Assembly: GCA_026184435.1 (NCBI GenBank) | Contig: CP046447.1 | Length of the DNA stretch: 64,000 nt | Reading direction: 5' to 3' (one strand) | DNA from: JAADFF01 sp013153035 | GTDB taxonomy: Bacteria > Coprothermobacterota > Coprothermobacteria > Coprothermobacterales > JAADFF01 | Shown: positions 55,704 to 64,000 of the stretch, one piece after another | Position numbering within the stretch: the stretch's first letter is position 1 | Layout: the number at the start of each line of letters is the position of its first letter | Position numbers and translations under genes: made by a program | Notes under the pieces: model-generated | What the model was told of the DNA's origin: nothing | Databases searched by the model: none | What the model saw: only the letters and a program-made list of their open reading frames with translations

Positions 55704-58700
55704 CCTCTGAGGGGCGCAGGCTGTGTATATCTGCATAGATATCAATAACACGACCGGCCATATCTCTACACTCTACATAGGCACGCCTAATAATCTCAAA
55801 CACAATGTCATCAGGGGCAACTTCTACAAGCCTGCGTATCCCACTTTCTGATACATCTTTAAGTATGCACGGGCTTTTCACCGTATATAGCAGTGCCCCC
55901 ATGCGTATGTGCTCGTAGGTTTCCTCGGGATATGTCTTTATCCACTCATGAAAAACAGTGTCGGTAATAAGAGGTAAAAAGACCTTTAGCGTAGATGAAA
56001 CGACCTCACCGGGAGAACATTCCATTAAAATCTGAGGTGCATAGGCCTTCAGGCTGTACATCATGGACAATATCTTGTCTTCAGGAAGTAGTTTTAAAGT
56101 CTCTTTCAATAAAGACACAGGGACTTTTTCTAATATAGTGGTAAATGTATTTCGGAACACAAACATCTCTAGCCATCGTGATAGCTCCTTCGGTGGCACA
56201 CGCTCCCACATAGCCCCATCTGCAGTGTGGATAATATCCTCAACAAAGTCAATATCCACATGAGACATAAGACGCCACAGAGTATCATGGTAAATACCAT
56301 TCGACACCATGTAGGTGATAATATTCCTTATCAAACGCTCAGGTAAAGCCTCTATAACCTCCCGCAACTTTTCATCATGGGTAGCTATCCACGGGACAAA
56401 TGCAGGGGGAAACATATCATAAGAAATCTCTCTTCCATGCCTAAGCAAAGCATATACAGACTCTGGAGAAAGCTGTGGTATAACACCATCCGGTGCATCT
56501 ACATATTTACCCTCTCCGAGCAATACATCAATATCTTCTGCATTAAGGCGGGCAGCAGCATCCTTTGATAAACGATACAGCTCGTGGAGAGATATGTGCT
56601 TCTCCTTATAAAGGGATATAGCCTCGTGGGGAGACAAGTCATCTTCTTTAAGAAGATGACTGTAGCCTATATATGCCACATCGTAGGGGGAAAGGATACC
56701 TTTTTCAAGGAGAACCTTCGCAACATTTTCAGAAATGGGTATATCCTGCCACCGAAGCCCTTTCGTATTTTCAAGAAGAGATATCTGTTTCTCTTCAGGT
56801 AAATCCCCCCACCAACCAAGAGACACAAGCTTATGTATATTCTGCGGTGTAGAAACGGTGCGGAGACAACTAAGAAACCTTCTGTCTGGCATATACCCCT
56901 CCTGAACATACTCATCACCATACACCTCTAAACTGCGGCATATGGTCTTTTCCGTAACAAGCCCCTCCTTATACAGCCACCGCATAGTAGACGGTCTCAC
57001 GGGAATCTGCACACTTCCACTAAAGGATACCCCATGGTCTCCCAAACACAAAAGCATATCCTCACTGTCTATATAATCAGCAGACACAGAAACATTAACC
57101 GTGTCTTCCAGTCTACATATCTCACGCCACATCAAGTGGGGATACTTTTCTATGGCCTGTTTCAAGAAATCACCCTGTAGAAAATCCTTGACATATGGAA
57201 TATCATCTTCTGTCATATGCTCTACAGCAAGGGCCGGCAGATACTGGGCCAAAAATGTCATCACCCTCTGCCTACCCCACATCTTCATGAGTCCATCTAC
57301 TTTCCGAGGCATATGGGAAAGTACCCATGTCACATCGTCTTCATCAAGGTCTTTGAAAACCTCTTCGGGCATATAGGCCAGATATGTGGGGTTTTTCTCT
57401 TCTATAAACTGTTTCCATAGGTGGGAAGGCATACACCGCGCTACAGAGAGGTCTTTATCAAGAAGCCCCAAAATATCTTTTTCAGACAGTAAAGAGCAGT
57501 CATCTGTTTCTTTCCATAGTTTATACCTCACAGCCAGGGGAGCCTCTTGCACATCAATGCCACTGTCATAGACAATTTTCCACAAATTTACATCGTCTTC
57601 ACCTGCAGAGACAAGCACAGACTTTAGCCTCTGAGGTTGTAGATACTGCCAAGTCTCTTTTATCTCTCTTATACATGTATCGGGCATCTTATCTACCAGA
57701 TACGCCATATTACCGGTAAATGGTATATCTCCACTGCATATAAGGAAGACAAGGGCACGCTCATCAAGATACTCGGTAAACTTATGGGCCTGCTGCTGCA
57801 TACACCTGCTATGGTAGACCCCTTCTGGCCAGTGCTGAAACAGTGGCTCTATATCGTCCACTCTGTCTGCCAACACACCAAGGACAGAAAGGGGGAACTT
57901 TTCTTTGTGGGCAAGAAAATCCTTTGCAGAGAGGGTTACATCCTCTGCAAGCACCCTCAACACATCTACATCATCTATCTGAGCCAAGATATCCCATATG
58001 TCTTCCTTCATAGAGGCAAGTAGTGCCTTTCTCCTCCCGGCATCAAGAGATAAGAGCACCAGTGCCTTCTGCTGACCACTGAGTCTGTCCCATATTGGGG
58101 TATCCACAAGGGTATGCCCATAACCCTTCATAATGATGTCAGATATAAAATGTTCATCGGCATACTGGAGCACCTCAGGTATAAGGGCATGTGTCACGAT
58201 ACCCTTTGTCTTCATAAGGGCATATACATCTTCATACATCTCTCTTTTTAGAAGCTCTTCTACCCCACTCTTCACATCAACACCATCAAGAAACGCCCAC
58301 CTTTTCACCATATGGTAAGGGGCATTTTCAGGCACACCGTTTTCATACATGACTTCAAGCATACCGTCGGGTATACCTACAAGTATACGGGAGAGTATTT
58401 CCCCGTGTTTTCTAAACACCTGTGGTGGAGCACTTTCCCACGGCACCCGTATGGTGGCAAGCACATCATCAGATGGATCTGCAGCCATAATATGTTTCCA
58501 CAGGCTATCTTCGTCAAGAAGGCTATACACACCACTTTTTAGTATGCACCGTGAGATGTTTTCAGAAGGCTGTATCATGGCAAGGTGTTCACCATCAAGG
58601 GAAGATACAAGGGCACATATAAAGGGCATAGGTACACTCTGGGTATCAAGCCCATGGCTAAGCCACAGAAGTAAGAGCTCTGGGTACACCTCTTTTTCTC

Positions 58701-59715
58701 CCGATAGAGTGTAGAGCCTCAGTGACGCCTCTCCTGGTAGTGCAAAGAGCATATCCTCCAGCATGTTCTCACTGGCAAGAATTTTAGCAAGCTCAGACAC
58801 CTGTGACTCTGGGGCAGACAGCACAAATGAAGAGATGAGAGATGGTGGAATATGCCTCAGAATATCTATAGCTTTTTTCCTATTGGTACTGTAAAGATGT
58901 AGTGTCATGGATACATCAAGGGCAGAGCCTGATATGACCTCGTCTATCATAGTGATATCGAGAATATCGCCGAGCCTGTCAGAAACAGACATGAGAAATG
59001 CCATAAAGATATCTTTATCTATACGCCGAATAAGACGCCTCATAGTTCGACGGTCTATCTCTCTCAGCAGTTTTAGTATGGTATCCTCATCAAGTGCTGT
59101 AAACACCATATTCCAGTCTTTACCCGACAAACGGGGGGCAAGGATAGCCCAAGAATCTCTATCAATATCTCTAAGAATACTCTGGGTAAGATATACACCC
59201 CATCTCTGCATATCACCCATGCGGTAGGCAGACAAAATATATCTTCGTGCCTCAGGAGAAACCTGAAGAAGCACTCCACCGTGGGGCAAAACCCTCCTCA
59301 GAGAATGCATAGACAAACCCACAACAAATGCCTCCAGAGTATTTTCTTCAAGGCTATCAAGAACAATCTGTAGTGTATCCTCATCAAGACGACGTATAAC
59401 AATGTCGGGAGACACACTATCTATAATCAGCCCTATAAAACGGGATAGAGCTTTCGGCTTAAGGGCTGTGACAAAACGACCAACCTCATTATCGGGTAGA
59501 CGAAAAAACAGCACAAGTGCCCCCTCAGAGGACACAGACATAGCCAGGTACTGAAAAACCTCACGGGAAGCATTCTGTATAAAGGAGTTAAAGTGCTTGC
59601 TGTCTATCCGAAACAAGCTATCGTCTATTTCATATGAAGAGGCCCTGAGGATTTCCTCAGGGCTTTCTGAAAGCTTTTTACTTAGCGTTTTTTCATCAAG
59701 CCTATATAGGCTCAA
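55669..59715 (-). CDS. 1348-residue helical-repeat protein of unknown function
   Basis: The protein has no signal peptide or membrane helix and is built almost wholly of short amphipathic helices with a recurring 20-25-residue pattern such as LDEDTLQIVLDSLEENTLEAF and IDRRTMRRLIRRIDKDIFMAF. This resembles an alpha-solenoid (HEAT- or MgtE-N-like) scaffold but matches no family I know. The start is TTG at 59715, 7 nt after AAGGTG. It follows the DUF4282 gene by 11 nt and is probably cotranscribed with it and with the hemerythrin gene. A large cytosolic protein-protein scaffold is the likeliest role, as an inference. Confidence 0.72.
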   Translation of the reverse strand: MSLYRLDEKTLSKKLSESPEEILRASSYEIDDSLFRIDSKHFNSFIQNASREVFQYLAMSVSSEGALVLFFRLPDNEVGRFVTALKPKALSRFIGLIIDSVSPDIVIRRLDEDTLQIVLDSLEENTLEAFVVGLSMHSLRRVLPHGGVLLQVSPEARRYILSAYRMGDMQRWGVYLTQSILRDIDRDSWAILAPRLSGKDWNMVFTALDEDTILKLLREIDRRTMRRLIRRIDKDIFMAFLMSVSDRLGDILDITMIDEVISGSALDVSMTLHLYSTNRKKAIDILRHIPPSLISSFVLSAPESQVSELAKILASENMLEDMLFALPGEASLRLYTLSGEKEVYPELLLLWLSHGLDTQSVPMPFICALVSSLDGEHLAMIQPSENISRCILKSGVYSLLDEDSLWKHIMAADPSDDVLATIRVPWESAPPQVFRKHGEILSRILVGIPDGMLEVMYENGVPENAPYHMVKRWAFLDGVDVKSGVEELLKREMYEDVYALMKTKGIVTHALIPEVLQYADEHFISDIIMKGYGHTLVDTPIWDRLSGQQKALVLLSLDAGRRKALLASMKEDIWDILAQIDDVDVLRVLAEDVTLSAKDFLAHKEKFPLSVLGVLADRVDDIEPLFQHWPEGVYHSRCMQQQAHKFTEYLDERALVFLICSGDIPFTGNMAYLVDKMPDTCIREIKETWQYLQPQRLKSVLVSAGEDDVNLWKIVYDSGIDVQEAPLAVRYKLWKETDDCSLLSEKDILGLLDKDLSVARCMPSHLWKQFIEEKNPTYLAYMPEEVFKDLDEDDVTWVLSHMPRKVDGLMKMWGRQRVMTFLAQYLPALAVEHMTEDDIPYVKDFLQGDFLKQAIEKYPHLMWREICRLEDTVNVSVSADYIDSEDMLLCLGDHGVSFSGSVQIPVRPSTMRWLYKEGLVTEKTICRSLEVYGDEYVQEGYMPDRRFLSCLRTVSTPQNIHKLVSLGWWGDLPEEKQISLLENTKGLRWQDIPISENVAKVLLEKGILSPYDVAYIGYSHLLKEDDLSPHEAISLYKEKHISLHELYRLSKDAAARLNAEDIDVLLGEGKYVDAPDGVIPQLSPESVYALLRHGREISYDMFPPAFVPWIATHDEKLREVIEALPERLIRNIITYMVSNGIYHDTLWRLMSHVDIDFVEDIIHTADGAMWERVPPKELSRWLEMFVFRNTFTTILEKVPVSLLKETLKLLPEDKILSMMYSLKAYAPQILMECSPGEVVSSTLKVFLPLITDTVFHEWIKTYPEETYEHIRMGALLYTVKSPCILKDVSESGIRRLVEVAPDDIVFEIIRRAYVECRDMAGRVIDIYADIHSLRPSEVMLRAGLVSGS

Positions 59716-59726
59716 AGGGCATCACC

Positions 59727-60020
59727 TTAGCCCAGTGTAGGTGGGCCAGAGTTTCTTTTCATAAGATCTACAAGCTCTGATGTATTCTCGGCAATACGGG
59801 TAAGGGCCACAAGACTCTCATTGATAACACGAATAAGTACAACCCACAGGAACCAACCAATAATTCCTCCAACAAGATACATAAGGCCTGTGGTAGTGCT
59901 CTGGCGGAACCCTTCAACAATGAAGTAAATAACGCCAATGGTAACACCAATAAGTTCAAGGGCATAAATGATACCTACGACTGTAGGGGTAATAAACTTT
60001 CTAAATTTGAAATCAAACAT
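59727..60020 (-). CDS. DUF4282 membrane protein
   Basis: The 97-aa product has two membrane helices (about residues 12-36 and 43-66) around a short loop, starts MFDFKFRKFITP and ends in a soluble tail with LVALTRIAENTSELVDLM, the DUF4282 layout. The function of this family is unknown. AGGGAGGTGC precedes the ATG. It lies 46 nt after the hemerythrin gene and 11 nt before the 1348-aa repeat protein. Confidence 0.82.
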   Translation of the reverse strand: MFDFKFRKFITPTVVGIIYALELIGVTIGVIYFIVEGFRQSTTTGLMYLVGGIIGWFLWVVLIRVINESLVALTRIAENTSELVDLMKRNSGPPTLG

Positions 60021-60066
60021 CTAAAGCACCTCCCTTAGAGGTTAATATATTGTGGTACTTACCACC

Positions 60067-60486
60067 TCACTGATATTCTTTGAGCTTCTCCAGTAAAAAC
60101 TTGGCAAGTTTCTTGTCTGTACCCATAATATGGTCTGCAAGCCAATCAATAAGAAATTTCTCTACATCCTCAACAAGGGAGGCACTGCGTCCCTCTTTGA
60201 GATATTTGGCGTGAAGCTCCTTCACCTTCTCTTCAAACCAACGATGAAGTCTTTTGTGTTCCTCTGCCTCGGGATAGTTTGTTTGGTCCATATACATCTC
60301 TTCTGTACGGAAGTGAACATCTACATACTCCTCCAAAAACACAAACAGTTCGTCCATAGAAAATTCGTCATCAACACCTTGGAGAACATCTATAAGTTTA
60401 TTAATCTTATTAACAAGTTCTCTATGCTGCATATCCATCACAGCAAAACCTGTTTCCAGGTCTTTGCTCCAGATAATCTTTTTCAA
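60067..60486 (-). CDS. Bacteriohemerythrin
   Basis: The 139-aa four-helix protein has the complete di-iron ligand set H21, H58, E62, H77, H81, H119 and D124. Bacteriohemerythrins reversibly bind O2 and protect or deliver it to enzymes; in an anaerobe an O2-buffering role is likely. The start is TTG at 60486, 8 nt after GGAGG; the GTG at 60495 lies inside the ribosome site. The intergenic region upstream holds the DnaA-box cluster. Confidence 0.93.
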   Translation of the reverse strand: MKKIIWSKDLETGFAVMDMQHRELVNKINKLIDVLQGVDDEFSMDELFVFLEEYVDVHFRTEEMYMDQTNYPEAEEHKRLHRWFEEKVKELHAKYLKEGRSASLVEDVEKFLIDWLADHIMGTDKKLAKFLLEKLKEYQ

Positions 60487-60540
60487 TGACGACACCTCCC
60501 AAGTACATATCCACTAACATTATACCCTTATGCGGTGCAT

Positions 60541-60772
60541 ATTTATACATTTCATAGGGCGCAAATAATAAATATCCACTTATCAACATATATAGTTATC
60601 CACACGATAAATACGGACTTTCCCAAACTTATCCACAATTATTCACAGCTTCTGTGGATAACTTTGTGCTTTATACATGGGAAAAAGTGACAAATGATTG
60701 AGTTTTTCTCTATACACTCGGACAAAAGCAATTTGTCACAACTTATCCACAGATGTTATCCACTTTTCCACA
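60541..60772. other. DnaA-box cluster, candidate replication origin
   Basis: Four perfect TTATCCACA boxes: 60596-60604, 60629-60637, 60653-60661 (reverse) and 60743-60751. Four more with one mismatch: TTATCAACA 60580-60588, TTATTCACA 60639-60647, TTATCCACT 60756-60764 and TTTTCCACA 60764-60772. An A+T-rich stretch lies on the left (60534-60600). The last boxes overlap the 3' end of the kinase gene. Such density is typical of chromosomal oriC, though dnaA, dnaN or gidA are not adjacent. Confidence 0.65.
60687..60739. repeat. Inverted GTGACAAAT / ATTTGTCAC pair inside the DnaA-box cluster
   Basis: GTGACAAAT at 60687-60695 and its exact complement ATTTGTCAC at 60731-60739, 35 nt apart. GTGACAA/TTGTCAC also forms the palindrome before pyrF. 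Confidence 0.4.
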
Positions 60773-61629
60773 GTTGCATATAACACACTAAGTGAAGGAC
60801 GACGTGAAACATCGGGATCTATAGCACGGGCGAGGATATCTTTCAAAACACCCAATCTCTCCATAGGTGGATAACCCTTGGGAGGACGAAGTTCACTATA
60901 CCTCAGTGGTGAATATCCCTTCCTTTTTACCTCAAAGGGGGATATATCTTTGTGGCGTACAAACTGAAATGGTGAAAAACCATCCATGATAATACGATGA
61001 ATGATAACAGCCAGTACATAGACCATACTTCTCTCATCTGCCAGATGCATACCGTCAAAGAACTCAGGGGGAGCAATATCTCCCGCTATGACACGGGCAG
61101 GTATCCTCTCCACCTGATACGAATCGGTATCTATAAAAAACACCTCAACCTTATCAGCATGTATATGCAGAAAAATATTCTGGTCATTGAGATCTATGGG
61201 CAGCACCGACACAGTATGCAACTGTGCTACATAGCGGGTAATATTCCTAACAATATGGGCTCGTGTCTTTATATCCCACGGAAACATTCCTGCTCTCATC
61301 TGACGATAGTCGAGATAACTGATGAGTACCATATTGTCATCACGGGGCAAACATGGCATAAGAAAACCCACAAACCGACCCAATCTATCAAACAACATAT
61401 GGTGGGGTACTAGAACATGGGCAGAGAGCTCTTTATAATCGTCTTTTTGGGCATACTGCCAATATATGCTCTGAAGTTTCACAACCTTAGGCAAATTTTC
61501 ACTGGCAACGGAAGGTTTATGGTATATCTTGGCACACCCTTCATCGGTGATGTAGATACTACCCTCTCCACCACCACCTATGCGGTCCTTCAGCATGAGA
61601 GAAGTTCCATCTTTTTTAAATACCTGCAT
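60736..61629 (-). CDS. Serine/threonine protein kinase of the TerY-P type operon
   Basis: The 297-aa protein has a kinase fold: glycine loop IGGGGEGSIY (about residues 17-26), the ATP lysine K34 in CAKIYH, the catalytic-loop equivalent IDLNDQNIF (D146, N151, without the usual His-Arg) and FIDTDSYQV (D167) in place of DFG. No membrane segment or sensor is attached. Start overlaps the PP2C gene by 14 nt. With the neighbouring PP2C and vWA genes it forms the triad described for TerY-P systems. The 3' end lies inside the DnaA-box cluster. Confidence 0.85.
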   Translation of the reverse strand: MQVFKKDGTSLMLKDRIGGGGEGSIYITDEGCAKIYHKPSVASENLPKVVKLQSIYWQYAQKDDYKELSAHVLVPHHMLFDRLGRFVGFLMPCLPRDDNMVLISYLDYRQMRAGMFPWDIKTRAHIVRNITRYVAQLHTVSVLPIDLNDQNIFLHIHADKVEVFFIDTDSYQVERIPARVIAGDIAPPEFFDGMHLADERSMVYVLAVIIHRIIMDGFSPFQFVRHKDISPFEVKRKGYSPLRYSELRPPKGYPPMERLGVLKDILARAIDPDVSRRPSLSVLYATVEKWITSVDKL

Positions 61630-62329
61630 AGGCTATCACCACCGACTTATCATCATCATTGATATCCATAAGCCTCTCATTATAAAGTAGCTCTGCGACA
61701 TTGTCGTAAGTTAAAGTGTCTGTCTTCACAGCGTGAAGCAGTTTATTAAGATACGCCTCGTGAGGCTCTATATACCATCCCGCTTCTGTCATCTTGTAGT
61801 AGAAGTAAATCCCACCAAGCCCATCGCTGGATACTACCAGCCCATCTACACCCTCAGCGTGTCCCTTCTTTAGCATATCCTTCCAGCCTTCAGACAGTAA
61901 AAACACCGTTTCATTGGCAAATTCGCCCTTGACAATCTCCGAGGCATACCACACACCACCTGTACGATACAGCACGGCACTATCCCCAACAGATGCATAT
62001 GTTAAGGTGTCTCCCGTATAGGTGCCAACCACAAGCGTAGCGTAAAGATGCCTCTTGTCTATTCCACTAAAAATCTCTTTGACAAGGATACTAAGCACCT
62101 CTGGTATATCATGGGGAGCCATACCCGACATCATGAGCCTTATAGCTTCATATACCAGCGTATCAGATACCCTATGGGACAGCTTAGATGAGCCCGCACC
62201 ATCAGATAGGGCAAAGTAAAGGGTATCACCTACAAGTATGGCAAGGGCACTATCGGCTCCACACCCCCCTCGCATCTTATGTGATCTACCTGTGGCTATG
62301 CCGTATACATATTTCAGCACGAAGACCAC
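61616..62329 (-). CDS. PP2C-type protein phosphatase
   Basis: The 237-aa protein shows PP2C metal motifs in order: GCGADSA (D26), LSDGAGS (D43), VGDSAVLYR (D116), VSSDGLGG (D169) and DDDKSVV (D226-D227). It should dephosphorylate targets of the adjacent kinase. Start overlaps the upstream gene by 16 nt and its end overlaps the kinase gene by 14 nt, indicating tight translational coupling and balanced amounts of the two enzymes. Confidence 0.87.
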   Translation of the reverse strand: MVFVLKYVYGIATGRSHKMRGGCGADSALAILVGDTLYFALSDGAGSSKLSHRVSDTLVYEAIRLMMSGMAPHDIPEVLSILVKEIFSGIDKRHLYATLVVGTYTGDTLTYASVGDSAVLYRTGGVWYASEIVKGEFANETVFLLSEGWKDMLKKGHAEGVDGLVVSSDGLGGIYFYYKMTEAGWYIEPHEAYLNKLLHAVKTDTLTYDNVAELLYNERLMDINDDDKSVVIAYAGI

Positions 62330-62880
62330 CCCGGAGGCATGGAGTAAAAAAAGTCTATAGGAAGGTATCTCTCGGCATATATCTCATACGCCCTCCTATC
62401 AGGTGGCAGGTGAAACACACTTGTCAGCTTTTTAAGATTACCTACCAGTGCAAACACATAGGACTTGGTGATAAGGCTTTCTATGGTTTCATCCTCTGAA
62501 ACACCATAGAAAAACTCATGGGTCATATCCTCCACAGCAGCCAGCAGCTTACCGGGTATATCTTCAAGATACGCATGGGGCACACCTGTTCTTCTCTGAA
62601 GTCTGCGGGCCACATCACGACTAGGAGATATGACAATGGGCTTTATCCATGTAACCTCTGGATCTCTAGCAACAACCGGTATCACCGTGTCGCCAACGGA
62701 CACGGCAATAGAAAATGGAACAAGTTCCTCCCCGTGGTACAGATGGGACAAGACACCACTTCCAAATATCATAAAGTCATCAATGGCAGAGGAGAGTGCA
62801 TCCTTTAAAAAGCTGTATATGGTACCACTACCCTCCTCTGCCATGATGATATATGGACCTATGGCATACGATTGCATCAA
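62314..62880 (-). CDS. Unknown protein inside the kinase/phosphatase/vWA operon
   Basis: The 188-aa protein has no signal or membrane segment and no family I recognise. It begins MMQSYAIGPYIIMAEEG and contains TVIPVVARDPEVTWIKPIVI and RRLQRRTGVPHAYLEDIPG. It is wedged between the vWA and PP2C genes, overlapping both (4 nt and 16 nt), so it must work with them. It might be an adaptor or sensor for the triad; the compact beta-alpha pattern at the start could be a degenerate PP2C-like or GAF-like fold, but this is a guess. Confidence 0.7.
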   Translation of the reverse strand: MMQSYAIGPYIIMAEEGSGTIYSFLKDALSSAIDDFMIFGSGVLSHLYHGEELVPFSIAVSVGDTVIPVVARDPEVTWIKPIVISPSRDVARRLQRRTGVPHAYLEDIPGKLLAAVEDMTHEFFYGVSEDETIESLITKSYVFALVGNLKKLTSVFHLPPDRRAYEIYAERYLPIDFFYSMPPGWSSC

Positions 62881-63581
62881 AGCTCTATCTCAATACCATC
62901 CAGTGATGCGGGATTTTCCACCTTGACCTTGTCTCCGGGCATGGAAGAAGATACCATCTTGAGAGACGAAGACAACCATGTAAACATGCTCTGGAAACCC
63001 TTTTCATAGTCTGTTAGCCTGAATACCCTACCCTTGGGGAAGAGCATTTTTAGTTTTTCAAAGTTGGCACTCTCTGTGCCAAATGCCCAGGTGATAACCT
63101 TTTTACGATTTTCAGCATCCATAAGCCTCTCTCTAACCTCTTCCCACATGGCACTACCGGGCTCCATATCTGTGGGCTCACCATCGGTGATAAGCACAAG
63201 CCATGGCCTGTAATACTGGGCCCCCTGTCCCCTGAGAAGCATCTTGCGATACTCAATCATATCAAGGGCCTCTTTGATGGCTTTACCCATAGGTGTTGTC
63301 CCCTTAGGCAGCAGCTCCTTTAGTTTCACATCTTCCACAGGTGCAAAGTCTTGTAGCACCTGCACCCCTTCGCCAAATGTCACAATGGCAATCTCTACAG
63401 ATTGCCTCGCCTTGGGGTCTTCTTCTATAGCAGATACAAGAGACTCTACTCCTTTCATAAGCTCCTGTATCGGTTCGCCCCACATGGAGCCAGATGTATC
63501 AAGAAGAAGCACCACGGGACACTTCTCCACACCGGGATACTTCACCTGAGACTCTTCAGGAATGAGCTCCTCTATACCCAT
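62877..63581 (-). CDS. TerY-like von Willebrand A domain protein
   Basis: The 234-aa cytosolic protein is one vWA domain with a complete metal-ion adhesion site: D28-T-S30-G-S32, the TTPMG loop near residue 95 and ITDGEPTD. It resembles TerY, which in TerY-P systems binds phosphorylated partners of the kinase. ATG 63581 lies 7 nt after GGGGG. It is the first gene of a four-gene operon running to 60736 and overlaps the next gene by 4 nt. Confidence 0.88.
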   Translation of the reverse strand: MGIEELIPEESQVKYPGVEKCPVVLLLDTSGSMWGEPIQELMKGVESLVSAIEEDPKARQSVEIAIVTFGEGVQVLQDFAPVEDVKLKELLPKGTTPMGKAIKEALDMIEYRKMLLRGQGAQYYRPWLVLITDGEPTDMEPGSAMWEEVRERLMDAENRKKVITWAFGTESANFEKLKMLFPKGRVFRLTDYEKGFQSMFTWLSSSLKMVSSSMPGDKVKVENPASLDGIEIEL

Positions 63582-63733
63582 ATCATCACCCCCACCATCT
63601 TTCTGCTATTATTTTACGACAATAAACCTATGCATTTGAACTTCGCTAACCACTCTCTAATATTAAACACAAACTCTTTAAACAGATATGCTGTTTGATA
63701 AAATACTTTATGTGAAAGGAGAACACATGACAT

Positions 63734-64000
63734 ATGAGGATAGAGGACTTTATTAAAGACGATAAAAAGGGCTTTTGTGTAGGATATATAGACCATCCTA
63801 CTCTTACAGGAGATGATATACAGGAACACCTTGCAGGTACTCCTCATATTGTTGTACATGGTATTACAGACGATGCATTTGGCTTAGGTGCTGTAGTAAA
63901 AGTCATCGCACAATATCTCAGAGAAGACGATTATAAAGAACTTGGGGGGCTTGTCGGTAAGGTTGTCAAATCTCTGTATCCAGATGCCAAAGCAAATACC
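63734..64000 (+). CDS. Unknown protein, truncated by the right edge
   Basis: An open frame of 89 codons starts at ATG 63734 and runs off the window. The first ATG after AAGGAG (63727) is followed by a stop nine codons later, so the ribosome may start there and re-initiate, or use 63734 at 12-nt spacing. The product starts MRIEDFIKDDKKGFCVGYID and contains IVVHGITDDAFGLGAVVKVI. It is not recognised. It is divergent from the vWA operon. Confidence 0.6.
   Translation, partial: MRIEDFIKDDKKGFCVGYIDHPTLTGDDIQEHLAGTPHIVVHGITDDAFGLGAVVKVIAQYLREDDYKELGGLVGKVVKSLYPDAKANT

Noticed and set aside
1..64000. CRISPR arrays, tRNA or rRNA genes, prophage modules
   Set aside because: No regularly spaced repeats, cloverleaf or rRNA segments, and no phage structural or integrase genes were seen.

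Overview
The window reads as chromosomal DNA of a bacterium, probably a thermophilic anaerobe. Isoleucine is often ATA and arginine mostly AGA/AGG. Shine-Dalgarno sites are strong (GGAGG or GGGGG, usually 7-9 nt before the start) and many starts are GTG or TTG. The envelope proteins are lipoproteins, an SLH-domain protein and copper-amine-oxidase-like 'stalk' proteins, as in Bacillota and some deep-branching thermophilic phyla. The phylum cannot be fixed from the sequence. No rRNA, tRNA, CRISPR array or intact insertion sequence was recognised.

Layout. 1-7.7 kb: an edge-truncated EamA permease, a DUF2202 ferritin-like lipoprotein, two chemoreceptors (one with a C-terminal zinc-binding CZB domain, one with an extracytoplasmic dCache domain), a YbjQ protein and two membrane proteins. 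7.7-15.7 kb: a 1568-aa DUF4011/SF1 helicase with a Vsr-like nuclease end, a Ro60-like TROVE/vWA protein preceded by two structured RNA candidates (possible Y RNAs), and an Mrr-type endonuclease. 15.8-35.7 kb: a second DUF2202 protein, then an envelope region with three stalk-domain proteins, one SLH protein, three members of a lipoprotein family, an amidase, a GNAT acetyltransferase and one HD-GYP phosphodiesterase. 35.8-46.6 kb: five further GAF/HD-GYP paralogues in tandem, three of which share nearly identical 3' ends. 46.9-51.9 kb: a pyrimidine operon pyrB-pyrC-pyrK-pyrD-pyrF-pyrE, preceded by a terminator overlapped by a small leader reading frame. 51.9-52.4 kb: gene-poor DNA with hairpins and a decayed frame. 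52.4-60.5 kb: a long lipoprotein, a membrane protein, an XRE regulator, a 1348-aa helical-repeat protein, a DUF4282 protein and a bacteriohemerythrin. 60.5-60.8 kb: a dense DnaA-box cluster, a candidate replication origin. 60.7-63.6 kb: a four-gene overlapping operon (vWA, unknown, PP2C phosphatase, protein kinase) of the TerY-P type. A truncated unknown gene runs off the right edge.

How the genes work together. Six cytosolic HD-GYP proteins with sensory GAF-like domains and no cyclase in the window suggest heavy investment in cyclic-di-nucleotide breakdown. The Ro60/RNA, Mrr and helicase-nuclease genes form an RNA-quality-control and possibly defence neighbourhood. The pyr operon encodes all of the UMP pathway except carbamoyl-phosphate synthase. 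The strongest candidates for something new are the RNA pair upstream of the Ro60 gene, the DnaA-box cluster away from dnaA, the unknown fourth gene of the kinase/phosphatase/vWA operon, and the 33-bp motif shared by the two DUF2202 promoters.
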